Shown here piece by piece: positions 43,659 through 54,683 of a stretch of DNA of 64,000 bases (its first letter is position 1; the number at the start of each line of letters is the position of its first letter). The notes beneath the pieces were generated by a model. It worked only from the letters and a program-made list of their open reading frames with translations, did no database searches and was not told the origin of the DNA. The translations under genes were made by a program, and so were the position numbers. The stretch comes from Parasphingorhabdus cellanae (GTDB lineage: Bacteria; Pseudomonadota; Alphaproteobacteria; Sphingomonadales; Sphingomonadaceae). The DNA is taken from positions 744,001-808,000 of the forward strand of contig NZ_CP071794.1 in the NCBI RefSeq assembly GCF_017498565.1, in the 5' to 3' direction.

Positions 43659-44585
43659 CTATGCGGCAAAGGGCACGGGATAGGTCGGCAGGTTCAACAT
43701 CGCCGCCGCCTGCTCCGGCGTCGCAATCGGGCGCCCCAGACGCCCGGCCAATGCTACGACTTCCTCGACCAGTTCGACATTGGTCGGCGTGCGCGGGCCG
43801 CCATAGGGCTCTATCCCGACCTGCACATGGCCGCCGCGTTTAATCGCTTCTTCCGCCAGACCGCAGCCGACACAATCATCGCCAAAAGCGGACACGGACC
43901 ACGGCAGATCGCTGCCCTCAATCATCTCCAGATAGGCGTCCAGCGCCTTGGCCGTGGGCGGCAACCCGAACGACATGCTGTCCGCCCCGAAATAGAATTT
44001 CATGATCCCGCCCGGCGGCAATTTTCCGGCCCGGTGCAGCGCCATGATGAACTTTACAAAGCCGGGTTCAAAGATCGAGATGCTCATGCCCAGCTTCAAC
44101 CGGCGGCAGGCCTCGACATAATAGTGGCTGTCATGCGCGTCATTGCGATAGACCAGCTGCGTCGGAGCAAACACGCCATCTTCCGTCGGCACGGACACGC
44201 TGAAACTGCCCGGGTCGCACAGGCCCTGCGCGATCAAGCCTTCCTGCGCCATCGCTTCGATATGGGCAAAGCGCACCTCCACAGGCACATTATCTGATTG
44301 TGGCCCGCCCGGATCGGCAGGCATGGTCGGCGTCAATATCGCATCGGGGCGAAGCGCGAGCAGCTTGCGCCACGGCCGCGCATAATCCTCCGCATCCATC
44401 GCCCCCGTCTTCCCGAACACCGGATCGCGCGTGTGGTTATGCACCAGCGCCGCCCCCGCTTCCATACATTCGACCGCCTGCGCGACGATATCATCATCTT
44501 CATAGGGGACATTTGGGTTCTGCTCCGGCTTGACCGAGCCGTTGAGCGAAACTTCGATAATGAGCGGTGTATCAGCCTGGATCAT
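43659..44585 (-). CDS. Beta-keto acid cleavage enzyme (BKACE/Kce family)
   Basis: A 308-residue TIM-barrel enzyme of the PF05853 family; these use a zinc ion and acetyl-CoA to cleave beta-keto acids such as 3-keto-5-aminohexanoate. Metal ligands in AALVHNHTRDP, followed by an N-terminal EVSLNGS strand and SVSAFGDDCVG; the C-terminal NLPTYPVP is typical. The chain length fits. Substrate cannot be read from sequence because the family is diverse. It is divergent from the diguanylate cyclase. Confidence 0.9.
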   Translation of the reverse strand: MIQADTPLIIEVSLNGSVKPEQNPNVPYEDDDIVAQAVECMEAGAALVHNHTRDPVFGKTGAMDAEDYARPWRKLLALRPDAILTPTMPADPGGPQSDNVPVEVRFAHIEAMAQEGLIAQGLCDPGSFSVSVPTEDGVFAPTQLVYRNDAHDSHYYVEACRRLKLGMSISIFEPGFVKFIMALHRAGKLPPGGIMKFYFGADSMSFGLPPTAKALDAYLEMIEGSDLPWSVSAFGDDCVGCGLAEEAIKRGGHVQVGIEPYGGPRTPTNVELVEEVVALAGRLGRPIATPEQAAAMLNLPTYPVPFAA

Positions 44586-44674
44586 TTTAAAACCCTAGCA
44601 AAGATGGGACCTATTGGGAAAGTGCCTTGGTTTTCGCTCTTTCGTACCATCGCAGCGGCCATTTTTTCCGCCCA

Positions 44675-44689
44675 TTAACAATCTGTTAT
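44675..44689 (+). promoter_or_regulatory. Possible CtrA-like half-site upstream of the GGDEF gene
   Basis: TTAA-N7-TTAT, 7 of 8 core positions, located about 46 bp before the chosen ATG at 44735 in the divergent region with the BKACE gene. Low-complexity AT sequence makes chance matches likely. Confidence 0.25.
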
Positions 44690-44734
44690 CCAAAACCGCA
44701 TAAGAAAGTTCCTCACTCTAATACGGGGAATGGA

Positions 44735-45946
44735 ATGGCGAACGCCGCCTATCAGGACAGCTATACCGTTTCACCGGACATTCCCGATATCGGCAAAGAC
44801 GAAGTCGCGCGCAAACTGATGCTCGACGGGCTGGAGCGGCGGATTGCCGGACAGCTTAGCGTTATCATACCGGTCGCCGTGATCGGATGGATAGCGAGCC
44901 TGACCGATAACCGCGCCCTATGGATGTTTCTGGGCCTGCAAATAGTGGCACAGCTGGCCATTGCCGGCACATCGCAATGGCTGCGCCGTGCCGTTGAGGC
45001 GGGCAAAAGCGCTGCGATCCGCAAAAGCCTGTGGATGGTCGCCGAGGCATCCAGCGGCATCATATGGGCCGCGATGATGCTCGACGTCGGGACGCTGATT
45101 GGCGGATCGGATGCGGTGCTGACCACCTGGGTCACGATATTGGTGACCATGGTCGTATCCGTCCTGCTCGCCGCGCCGATTGCCGGCATTGCTTTCCCGC
45201 TGCTTGGCGGATTTACGGCGGCGGTCGTCGCGGGGATATGGCTGTTTGGCAAGGATTTCAGCAGTTTTGCCGAACTCGCACTGGCCTTCATGTGTATCGC
45301 CCTGTTCATCATTGCCAAGGCGGTCAATCTTCAGGCGCATAAAAGCTGCCATGACGGGATTGAGGTCGAACGGCTGAGCCAGCGGCTGGCGGAAGAGCTG
45401 CGACGCACGTCGTGGCTATCACAGCATGACAGAATGACCGGCCTGTTGAACCGCTCCGCCCTGCACGAACGCATTGCGGAACTCGGAAATATCCCGACCC
45501 CCCTGATCCTGCTCGATATCGACCATTTCAAACAGGTCAACGACAGCTATGGCCACGGCCAGGGCGACGAGGTGATCGCCGCTGTGAGCGCCTGTATCCG
45601 CGAAACACTGGACAAAACGGCGCCCGATGCCCTGGCCGCGCGCTGGGGCGGTGAGGAATTTATTATCGCCCTGCCCGACTGCAATGCGCCCGACCATCAA
45701 GCAGATGCCGCCGAAATCGCAGAAACCCTGCGCAGCGCGGTGGCGAAACTGACGCATCCGGACTGGCCCGCGCGGCTGCGGGTCACTGGCTCGCTTGGTG
45801 TAGCATATGGCCCTGCGAGCGCCTTTTCCGCTATGTTCAAGAGCGCGGACAGTGCGATGTATGACGCCAAGGAACAAGGCCGGAACCGGGTTGTCTGTGC
45901 GGATGATCGGAACGGCAAAGTCATAAAACCCGCCCGCGCAGCTTGA
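44735..45946 (+). CDS. Diguanylate cyclase, membrane-bound GGDEF protein
   Basis: A 403-residue protein with five or six membrane helices in the N-terminal half (residues 40-190), a short coiled linker and a C-terminal GGDEF domain. The active-site loop is RWGGEEFI, with the nucleotide-binding DIDHFKQVNDSYGHGQGD block. The inhibitory I-site (RxxD five residues before GGEEF) is not present: the position reads APDA. It is thus likely an active cyclase without product inhibition. ATG 44735 follows GGGGAA. It faces the PilZ and EAL genes of the same circuit elsewhere in the window. Confidence 0.92.
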   Translation: MANAAYQDSYTVSPDIPDIGKDEVARKLMLDGLERRIAGQLSVIIPVAVIGWIASLTDNRALWMFLGLQIVAQLAIAGTSQWLRRAVEAGKSAAIRKSLWMVAEASSGIIWAAMMLDVGTLIGGSDAVLTTWVTILVTMVVSVLLAAPIAGIAFPLLGGFTAAVVAGIWLFGKDFSSFAELALAFMCIALFIIAKAVNLQAHKSCHDGIEVERLSQRLAEELRRTSWLSQHDRMTGLLNRSALHERIAELGNIPTPLILLDIDHFKQVNDSYGHGQGDEVIAAVSACIRETLDKTAPDALAARWGGEEFIIALPDCNAPDHQADAAEIAETLRSAVAKLTHPDWPARLRVTGSLGVAYGPASAFSAMFKSADSAMYDAKEQGRNRVVCADDRNGKVIKPARAA

Positions 45947-46047
45947 GCATCGGCCAGAGCATCGGCGCGATCCCTATAGGCACCAAACCCCCTATTCATA
46001 GTCGGCTCACGCGCGCCTAGCTATGCTGCATCGCTATGGAGACCATC

Positions 46048-46590
46048 ATGAAACTATCCGCCAAACTAAAGCTCTCGCTTAGCCTGATATCCTTTGCCCT
46101 GATCAGCGCCTGCGGTGGCAAGCCCGGACCCGTCGGCAATAGCGCGGTGCCAGAGCCCGCCAAGGCGGTGGAACTGGATCGCTATCTCGGCAAATGGTTT
46201 GAAATGGCGCGCTATGAAGCGCCGTTTCAAAAAGGCTGCGACGGCGTGACCGCCGACTATTCCCTGCGCGATGACGGCAAGATCAAGGTCATCAACAGCT
46301 GCACCAAAGAAGGCAAGACCACCACCGCCAACGGCAAGGCGAAAATCGTCGAGGGCAGCCGGAATGCGAAGCTGAAAGTCTCTTTTTTCGGCCCCTTTTA
46401 CGGCGATTACTGGGTGCTGGACCGGGCGGAAGATTATAGCTGGGCGATTGTCGGCGAACCCAGCGGGCGCTACCTGTGGATGCTCACCCGTCAGGCGCAG
46501 CCCGAGCCGCAAGTGCGTGCCCGGATTGAGGCGCGGGTGAGAGAGCTTGGCTATGACTGGAATTTGGTGAGGGTTACGGATCAAGGTTGA
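46048..46590 (+). CDS. blc: Bacterial lipocalin lipoprotein
   Basis: A 180-residue outer-membrane lipoprotein of the Blc type. The signal ends in LISAC; the lipocalin signature LGKWFEMARYEAPFQKGC is near residue 55, followed by VTADYSL and the C-terminal WALVGEPSGRYLWMLTRQ-type strand (AIVGEPSGRYLWMLTRQ). Blc proteins bind lysophospholipids or fatty acids. ATG 46048 is chosen for GGAG 6 bases upstream; ATG 46036 is in frame. Confidence 0.92.
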   Translation: MKLSAKLKLSLSLISFALISACGGKPGPVGNSAVPEPAKAVELDRYLGKWFEMARYEAPFQKGCDGVTADYSLRDDGKIKVINSCTKEGKTTTANGKAKIVEGSRNAKLKVSFFGPFYGDYWVLDRAEDYSWAIVGEPSGRYLWMLTRQAQPEPQVRARIEARVRELGYDWNLVRVTDQG

Positions 46591-46697
46591 TTTTGCTAAT
46601 TTTGATGGCGCACATCAGGTTCGCGCGACCGGCTACAGTTACCAGAGTAACGCGACACGAAGACTGCTCGCTGGCCAAAAAAACTCAGTGCTAGCCG

Positions 46698-47732
46698 CTA
46701 AGGTTCGAGCCAACCGCTCACGGTGCCCTGAATGACAAGATCAACATCATTTACCGATACCGCATTGGGTTCTGGCCGAAAATAGCTGAAAGCCAAACCA
46801 TATTCGCCGCCGAATGGGCCAAACAAAGCACCGTTTAGTGCTGTTACCCCCCCGAAACTACCACCGTTCGGTAAGATTGTGCCTGACAGCGTAAGAAGCT
46901 CCAAACCCATTGTTGATTGCCCGGTAAATCCACCAAGGTCAATGGTATTTCCCTCCCGCGTTCCAATAAAATCGATTTCTATCGTTGCGCTACCATTGAA
47001 GGGAGAAACCTTGAGCTGGACGCTTCTCGCGTCAAGTTCATACTCCTGAAAAACGCCGTTTTCCTTTACTAGCGCAACCCCAGTAATATCAAAGGGGTTA
47101 TAGGTCAGACTGGACTGATTGAGCGCGTCCGCAATAGGTGTCGGAGCACCCAAAACACAGCTTGTTTTTGTTGACTGATCTGCATTGACACCATTTAATA
47201 ATGTTTCTGAAACTCGAAGATATTCGACCGGAGCATCACTGTTCAACAGCGTGCTCACCGGTCGAGTCTGAATCAATGAAAAGCTGTCGGTCCGATTGTC
47301 AAAAGCCGCCGGTTTTTCATATTGTATGACAAGCGCCGTTTGGGAAATCTGATCAGACAATGCGAAGGTTTCCGATAGCAATGTTCGGTCCCTGACGCGA
47401 TAAGTTTCGCTGGATTCCAGAAAAGCGATGAGGCCATTGTCGGCAAATTCTGCTAGTGCAGCTGGCGCCGAGTTAGACAGAAAATATCCATGACAAGCTG
47501 CGAAATAGCGACGATCACCGGTTAATGCCGAAAAACGGGTATTATTGTCAGTAACCAACGTTGTCGTCGGTGTTGGGGTCGGTGCCGGGGTTGGGGCAGG
47601 TGTAGGTGTTGGCGTCGGGGTGGGGCTTGGTGTCGATGGCAGAGTAACCGGAGGCGAACTCGAAGAACTGCCTCCTCCACAACTAGCCAATGCCGTTGAT
47701 AACAGCAATGCTGGAACAAGTTTTACTTTCAC
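46698..47732 (-). CDS. Proline-Thr stalked lipoprotein, TbpB/Slam-substrate-like
   Basis: A 344-residue lipoprotein: signal ending in LASC, a Ser/Gly run, a PT/PA repeat stalk of about 30 residues, and a mature domain that is beta-rich. The C-terminal part has GNTIDLGGF and ALFGPFGGEYGLAFSYF, which resembles the TbpB barrel motif GxFYGPxxxExGGxF, so it may be a surface-exposed barrel protein of that superfamily. No Slam translocator is visible nearby. The encoded stalk is a DNA microsatellite (47575-47640) prone to length change. Confidence 0.75.
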   Translation of the reverse strand: MKVKLVPALLLSTALASCGGGSSSSSPPVTLPSTPSPTPTPTPTPAPTPAPTPTPTTTLVTDNNTRFSALTGDRRYFAACHGYFLSNSAPAALAEFADNGLIAFLESSETYRVRDRTLLSETFALSDQISQTALVIQYEKPAAFDNRTDSFSLIQTRPVSTLLNSDAPVEYLRVSETLLNGVNADQSTKTSCVLGAPTPIADALNQSSLTYNPFDITGVALVKENGVFQEYELDARSVQLKVSPFNGSATIEIDFIGTREGNTIDLGGFTGQSTMGLELLTLSGTILPNGGSFGGVTALNGALFGPFGGEYGLAFSYFRPEPNAVSVNDVDLVIQGTVSGWLEP

Positions 47733-47924
47733 GAAATACGCCCCTTTATTAGTATAGTTTGTTTAGTTCCGAGGTTCAAACCAGTCAACAGCAATAGTGC
47801 GTTATATTCGTTGATAGTATCTACCGCTCAAGTCAAAATCATAGCGCTACCTCGTGAGACTGTCGCTGCTAACAAACTCATGAACTGGCAGACAAATCGT
47901 CCCGGCCTTTTATAAAGCTTCCAA

Positions 47925-48824
47925 TCACAACCCACCCCGAAACTCCGCATAAGCCGCCATCACATCCGCAGCCCCTTCGGTCTGCGGATAATGGCCCAGA
48001 TGGTCCAGCCGCCATGCAGGCACCTCCGGGTTCAGTGCCGCGACCGCGTCGACCAGATGGCCGCCGGAGACCGGGTCCTGGGTGCCGTTTATCAGCGCGA
48101 TCGGGCATGGCGGGTGGGTCAGCTGGGCTTCCCAGCGGGGGCCGTGGGTGCGGCGGTCGGCGATATAGTGGAGCAGCTTATGCTGCAGCCGGTGGCCGCC
48201 ATTTGTGCGGATGACGGCCCAATAGGCGTCGAGTTCCGCTGCGCCGGGCTGCGTATCCTTGCCGAAAACCTCGCTAAAGCTTTTGCCGAAACGCTCCCGG
48301 TTCATCAGGCGCACGAACAGCCAACCAAAGGGTCCGGTGAGCAGCTTTTGAATAGGCCGCGCGCGATGCTGCGCGGGGAGCAGGCCGCCGTTGAGAAAGG
48401 CGCAGCTCAGCAATTCGTGCGCCATCTTGCCCTCGCCCTGCCGCGCGAGCAATTCCTGCCCCGGGCTGACGCCATAATCATGGACGAGCAGATGAAAACC
48501 CTGACCCAATAAAGTCTCGGCCAGATAGGCCGCGAGATCACTCTGTTCCTGCAGATCATAAGGATGCCGCGTCGGCTTGTCGGAAAAGCCAAAGCCCAGA
48601 AAATCAAACGCCACCACCCGATAGCGCGCGGTGAGCTCCGCCCACATCGGCAGCCAGTCGAGACTGGAGGTCGGAAAGCCGTGGAGCAGGAGAAGCGGCG
48701 GCGCGGATGGGTCGCCACCGGTGCGGACGAATATCTGGTGGCCCTGCCAGTCGACAAATTGTCCGTCTTTGCGCCATTGCTCTACGCTTTGCGGGGTGAT
48801 TGAGGCGGGGTTCTCAATGGTCAT
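47925..48824 (-). CDS. Alpha/beta hydrolase (MEST/dehalogenase-like)
   Basis: A 299-residue hydrolase. The oxyanion motif is LLLLHGFPTSSLDW, the nucleophile elbow LLVHDYGVSPGQELLARQ has Asp in the HDYG position used by haloalkane dehalogenases and epoxide hydrolases, and the His is in LDHLGHYPQTEG. Similar to the human MEST-type group. Substrate unknown. ATG 48824 is chosen from the family start; the frame is open to 48911. Its codon use is more GC-rich than its neighbours. Confidence 0.88.
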   Translation of the reverse strand: MTIENPASITPQSVEQWRKDGQFVDWQGHQIFVRTGGDPSAPPLLLLHGFPTSSLDWLPMWAELTARYRVVAFDFLGFGFSDKPTRHPYDLQEQSDLAAYLAETLLGQGFHLLVHDYGVSPGQELLARQGEGKMAHELLSCAFLNGGLLPAQHRARPIQKLLTGPFGWLFVRLMNRERFGKSFSEVFGKDTQPGAAELDAYWAVIRTNGGHRLQHKLLHYIADRRTHGPRWEAQLTHPPCPIALINGTQDPVSGGHLVDAVAALNPEVPAWRLDHLGHYPQTEGAADVMAAYAEFRGGL

Positions 48825-48920
48825 GATACTTGGTTCCCTGTTATCCGGTTGCGGCGCTGTGTCGCAGCTCACCACAAGGAACCCTTGCAACGCTAGGCTG
48901 GATTTAGGCACGTGTCAAAA

Positions 48921-49799
48921 TCAGCGTAGCCGCTTGAATCCTCTGCCCACAATTGCCCAAAAAAGCTCGCTGCTCACGTTCGCCATTAATCGGGAAGATT
49001 TCGAGTCTTTGATTTGGCGGCACTCGTAGTCATCATCATGGAAGGTCAGGCATTTGAACTTTCGCGCCGCATATTCAATTTTGACCCAGCCATGCTTGTT
49101 ATCGCGATATTTGAATCGGGAAAAAATGACATAATTGCCGTAAGCCGAGTTGCGGCTGAGCAGTTGCGTGTCATAGACACTGCCAGGCAGGTAGCTATTC
49201 CATCCCCACGAACTGGCATCCGCTCTGATGATGGCATCTACCTGATTCATCGCCTGCTCCACGGCGCGATTGTCCGCCGCGTTGCCTTTGACAACGACAG
49301 CGGTGGTCAAATCCTCCCCCGGCACGCTGCTGGCATATAGCCGCTCCAACCTGGCGGCACGTAGCTTGGCACCCGCTTTCTCGGCCCGCGCAATCTCTAT
49401 CCGGCGCTCCTGCTCTGCGACTTCGGCGAGATAATATAAGCGGTCCAGCTCGTCCGCCCGCGCCTGCTCAATACGCCGCCTGTTCTCGGCCTTGGCGTGC
49501 TCAACTCGCGCCTCTTCCATCAACGCTTCATGCTTGCGATCCCGGTCTGCTTTTTCTTCCGGGAATGCCTGGTCGCGAAGTTCCTGCAGCCGTGTGGCAA
49601 AAGATTTTCCTGAGCAAAGTGACCGCAGACCAAAGCGCGCGGTTGAGACGGCAGGTCCCGGCCCTCTAACCGCATCGCGAAATGCCGTGTCGAATTCGCT
49701 TTGCGGTATGCAGGTCCGTTCGTCTTCTGCCTTAGCTGTCACTGGATGTATCAAAAGCCCAAGACTGACAAACAGACTTGCGCGTACAGATTTTATCAT
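48921..49799 (-). CDS. Exported coiled-coil protein of unknown function
   Basis: A 292-residue protein with a signal peptide (SLFVSLGLLIHPVTAKAE) and a long charged helix (about residues 85-160), rich in Glu/Arg/Ala heptads (KHEALMEEARVEHAKAENRRRIEQ and on), likely a coiled coil. The C-terminal domain of about 110 residues has two Cys and beta-type FSRFKYRDNKHGWVKIEYAARKFKC. No family recognised. Single gene. Confidence 0.7.
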   Translation of the reverse strand: MIKSVRASLFVSLGLLIHPVTAKAEDERTCIPQSEFDTAFRDAVRGPGPAVSTARFGLRSLCSGKSFATRLQELRDQAFPEEKADRDRKHEALMEEARVEHAKAENRRRIEQARADELDRLYYLAEVAEQERRIEIARAEKAGAKLRAARLERLYASSVPGEDLTTAVVVKGNAADNRAVEQAMNQVDAIIRADASSWGWNSYLPGSVYDTQLLSRNSAYGNYVIFSRFKYRDNKHGWVKIEYAARKFKCLTFHDDDYECRQIKDSKSSRLMANVSSELFWAIVGRGFKRLR

Positions 49800-49980
49800 T
49801 GCCCACTCCCCCGAGTTTTGCTGTTGTTCGATAGGGCAGCGATCCCCACGATCGCTATAACGTTAAGAGCGTTCCCAATTTAATCAATGCAAAAATCAGA
49901 AGAAGCCTTTGAAATCGAAACAGCAATCGCTTCGCCACGGCCTGCAACAATATCCTGTATGGGATGCGCATTTGCCGGGT

Positions 49981-50511
49981 TCAGATATCCGCCAACACAT
50001 CGCCCAGCTGGCGCACCCGTGCGCGGACCGAGGCGGTGCTGTCTTTGGCCGCGGCGCGCGCGGCATCGCGGGCGGCCGTGCCATATTCCGGGTGCTGGAC
50101 AGCGATCCGGCATAGCGCGTCCACCGACCAGGCGCGCAGGAACGGCCGGTCATGATGAAGCAGCGGCGTGAGCCAGCGATCCATGGTTGCTGCGCCGTCG
50201 GCGGAGAAGCTGAGATAGGCCGCGCTCTGACAGATATGCAGCTGCGCCTGCCAGTATCGGATCGCCGGAATTTCATCCCACAAGGCTTCGCTCTGCGCCG
50301 CCGAAAGCACCTCCCCGCGTTCGAGCGCCGCCTTGATCAGCCAGGTTGCACCGCTCGACACATCCGCCTGATCATGCGCGGCGAGCGCGATCACTGCGTC
50401 GAGATAAGCGGCCTCGCCCCCATATTCGGCTTCAATCTCCCCCAGCATGCTGACCGCCCGGCCATCATAGACCTGAAGACGGGTGAGCAAGGCGGCGGCA
50501 GACAGGGCCAT
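49981..50511 (-). CDS. HEAT-repeat-like protein
   Basis: A 176-residue all-helical protein of alternating Ala/Leu-rich helices (SGATWLIKAALERGE, HHDRPFLRAWSVDALCRIA, ASVRARVRQLGDVL), resembling HEAT-type repeat arrays used in protein interaction. No signal peptide. GC-rich codon use. No partner is suggested by position. Family assignment is by pattern only. Confidence 0.7.
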   Translation of the reverse strand: MALSAAALLTRLQVYDGRAVSMLGEIEAEYGGEAAYLDAVIALAAHDQADVSSGATWLIKAALERGEVLSAAQSEALWDEIPAIRYWQAQLHICQSAAYLSFSADGAATMDRWLTPLLHHDRPFLRAWSVDALCRIAVQHPEYGTAARDAARAAAKDSTASVRARVRQLGDVLADI

Positions 50512-50564
50512 GGGACAGGTTTACTCCGCTGGTTTGTTGCGTTTATCCAGTGATAGCATATTCC

Positions 50565-50643
50565 GTCATCCCGGACTTGATCCGGGATCCAGAATGTTGG
50601 TCGGTGTATTCCGCTCTGGATGCTGGATCAAGTTCAGCATGAC
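50565..50643. repeat. Palindromic REP-like element
   Basis: A 79-bp inverted repeat: the left arm GTCATCCCGGACTTGATCCG and onward pairs with the right arm CTGGATCAAGTTCAGCATGA and onward, and the left arm itself contains a CCCGGA...TCCGGG hairpin. Such elements are dispersed between genes in many alphaproteobacterial genomes. Only one copy is in this window. Confidence 0.8.
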
Positions 50644-50699
50644 GAGTGATGATGTATGTCTCGTTCTTACCCACCGGCACAACTTTCACTTCGGCTACC

Positions 50700-50927
50700 T
50701 CATCCGTCACGCCGCCGACCAAATGCTAGAATGATCACGCCTATAATGATCAGAACGACCGCAATTCCGCCGTACATCGTGACCGCTTGCGCCTCGTAGA
50801 CCACCCCCTGAGCAGCGTCGAAATAGCGACCCTGCTCATTATAGGGCAAGCTTCGACGCTGCCAGAAAAGGACGCCGGGCACAGCTGCGGCGATCAACAG
50901 GAATATAGCTGTGAATCGCCTTAGCAT
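50700..50927 (-). CDS. Small two-helix membrane protein downstream of thiC
   Basis: A 75-residue protein with two hydrophobic segments (residues 6-20 and 51-67, AVVLIIIGVIILAF) and a basic C-terminus FGRRRDG. Starts 5 bases after the thiC stop, so it is read from the same mRNA and hence under TPP riboswitch control. No family recognised; a role in thiamine metabolism is only suggested by position. Confidence 0.65.
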   Translation of the reverse strand: MLRRFTAIFLLIAAAVPGVLFWQRRSLPYNEQGRYFDAAQGVVYEAQAVTMYGGIAVVLIIIGVIILAFGRRRDG

Positions 50928-50931
50928 CGCA

Positions 50932-52998
<2,067 letters not shown>

Positions 52999-53076
52999 TT
53001 AGTGCGGCTATCGCAGAAGGTCCAGCGAAGATTATCTATGGTAGCGATAGAAGCTGCGTGACGAAGCGCGAATTTC

Positions 53077-54207
53077 CTACCAGCCGGGGACGAAATATTT
53101 TGGCGGGACCGCACAGCCCCAGTAAAACCCCTGCCCGAAATCCGCGCCAAGCAAGCGCGCCTGCGCCAAATGATGTTTGGTTTCAATCCCTTCAATCACC
53201 GACCGCGCTTTACGACCACGGCAGAATTCCAGCATCGACGCCAGCAGGGAGATCGGGATATCGCCGTCATAGCAGGCATTGAAAATCGTCTTGTCGATCT
53301 TCAGCTCATCAAACGGGATTTTGGCAATACGCTCCAGATTGGCGAGACCGGTGCCATAATCATCGATCGATATCGAAAGGCCATGGCCCCGAAGGGCGTG
53401 ACAGACCGCAGCTAACCGATCAACATCAACCACGCGGGCCTCTTCAGTAATTTCCAACATGAGCTGGCCTGGCTTAATATCCGCATGCTTCAAACGGCTG
53501 ATCAGCGCGTCGACAAAGCGGCGGTATGTCATCATGATGGCGCTGCAGTTAAAAGATACCGGCACCGGCTTACCGCGCTTGGCCAAAGCTGTAGCAAGCT
53601 TGATCGATTCATCGACCACAACCAATGTCGCCTCAACCTCCACAGCCACGTCGACCAGATCGGAAAAGATGATCGCCGGATTGAGCGCGCGGCGTGTCTT
53701 CACCCGGGTCAGCGCCTCATAACCGACAATTTTATCGTTATCCAAAGACTGTTTGGATTGAAACTCAACCGACAGGTTCGGCAACAACCGGTCGGTTTCA
53801 ACCAGCGCGCAGACATAATCCAAGTCGTTGACGGTGTGACCACTAACATCCGCCATGCGTCCGATTAAATTGCACAATGTCGGCACAGCATATGGCTTTT
53901 GCAGGCGCTGCACGACGCTGGCCGCATCAAAGGCGAGTGCATCATCGCCGCTATCCTTGGGATTCGGTGTCAATATAACCGGCATCGATGGGCGCAATCC
54001 CGCAAAACGATCGAGCAGGCCATGGCCGTTTTCCCGCATGCTTTTAGGATCGACGACCAGCGCATCCGGTCCAAAGACCAGACTGGCTTCCTCATCCAGT
54101 TTCGAAAACACACAGGCGACCGCAATATCATGCGCCTCCAGATCGTCCTGCAAGGATCGGGAGAGCGCGTTTTCTTCTTCAACAATAATGACTTTGGCTG
54201 TGGACAT
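53077..54207 (-). CDS. Receiver-EAL response regulator, c-di-GMP phosphodiesterase
   Basis: A 376-residue protein. Residues 1-125 look like a receiver domain: acidic residues in IIVEEEN, a phosphoacceptor-like Asp in LVVDPKS, Thr in ILTPNPK and Lys in LQKPY. Residues 130-375 form an EAL domain with all main residues: YEALTR (EAL), FNCSAI, LMLEITEEA, SIDDYGTG (DDFGTG), ELKIDK, EGIET and the Gln in DFGQGFYWG. It is therefore predicted active. The sensor kinase is not in this window. It lies upstream of sciP on the same strand. Confidence 0.9.
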   Translation of the reverse strand: MSTAKVIIVEEENALSRSLQDDLEAHDIAVACVFSKLDEEASLVFGPDALVVDPKSMRENGHGLLDRFAGLRPSMPVILTPNPKDSGDDALAFDAASVVQRLQKPYAVPTLCNLIGRMADVSGHTVNDLDYVCALVETDRLLPNLSVEFQSKQSLDNDKIVGYEALTRVKTRRALNPAIIFSDLVDVAVEVEATLVVVDESIKLATALAKRGKPVPVSFNCSAIMMTYRRFVDALISRLKHADIKPGQLMLEITEEARVVDVDRLAAVCHALRGHGLSISIDDYGTGLANLERIAKIPFDELKIDKTIFNACYDGDIPISLLASMLEFCRGRKARSVIEGIETKHHLAQARLLGADFGQGFYWGCAVPPKYFVPGW

Positions 54208-54322
54208 GACAGGACCTCAATAGGATGGATTTCAGCTCCAGCTGCGCTGGGCGAAAATTTGTTCAAATGGGTAGTGGGGGCGATTGGGCGCTGTCACATT
54301 AAGTCACAAGGCCCCATAGCTG

Positions 54323-54613
54323 CTACGCAGTTATTTTCTGATCGCGATATTCTTGCATATGGGTGATGCTTAAACCATTCATGCCGGAACGATGAATCGC
54401 CTGCTGCCAAGAGATCAGCTCTTCCAGCGACAAATTATAGCGCTCACACGCTTCATCAGTCGTTAGCAGTCCGCCATTTACGGCGGCGACAACCTCTGCT
54501 TTGCGCCGAACAACCCAACGGGTTGTGTCTGCTGGCGGCAAATCATGTTCGGCTAGCGCTTCCCCAAGCGGACCAATGACTCGTGTTGCTTTTGGTAGTA
54601 ATACGTCTTTCAT
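54323..54613 (-). CDS. sciP: SciP-like DUF1153 cell-cycle regulator
   Basis: A 96-residue helix-turn-helix protein of the DUF1153/SciP family, which in Caulobacter binds CtrA or its DNA sites and represses CtrA-activated promoters late in the cycle. Signature: LPPADTTRWVVRRKAEVVAAVNGGLLT followed by EACERYNLSLEELISWQ and a C-terminal GLSITHMQEYR. ATG 54613 is chosen as the family start with AGGTTCCGT upstream; the frame is open to 54760. Two CtrA-like boxes lie upstream. Confidence 0.92.
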   Translation of the reverse strand: MKDVLLPKATRVIGPLGEALAEHDLPPADTTRWVVRRKAEVVAAVNGGLLTTDEACERYNLSLEELISWQQAIHRSGMNGLSITHMQEYRDQKITA

Positions 54614-54683
54614 ACGGAACCTCAATTCTGCCTTGCGGCGTTGCCCTGTTCCTATGCCCGACGCTGAAAATGGGCCGAGAATG

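Noticed and set aside
43608..44297. 229-codon plus-strand frame
   Set aside because: Antisense to the BKACE gene; high His/Arg/Gln content typical of a shadow.
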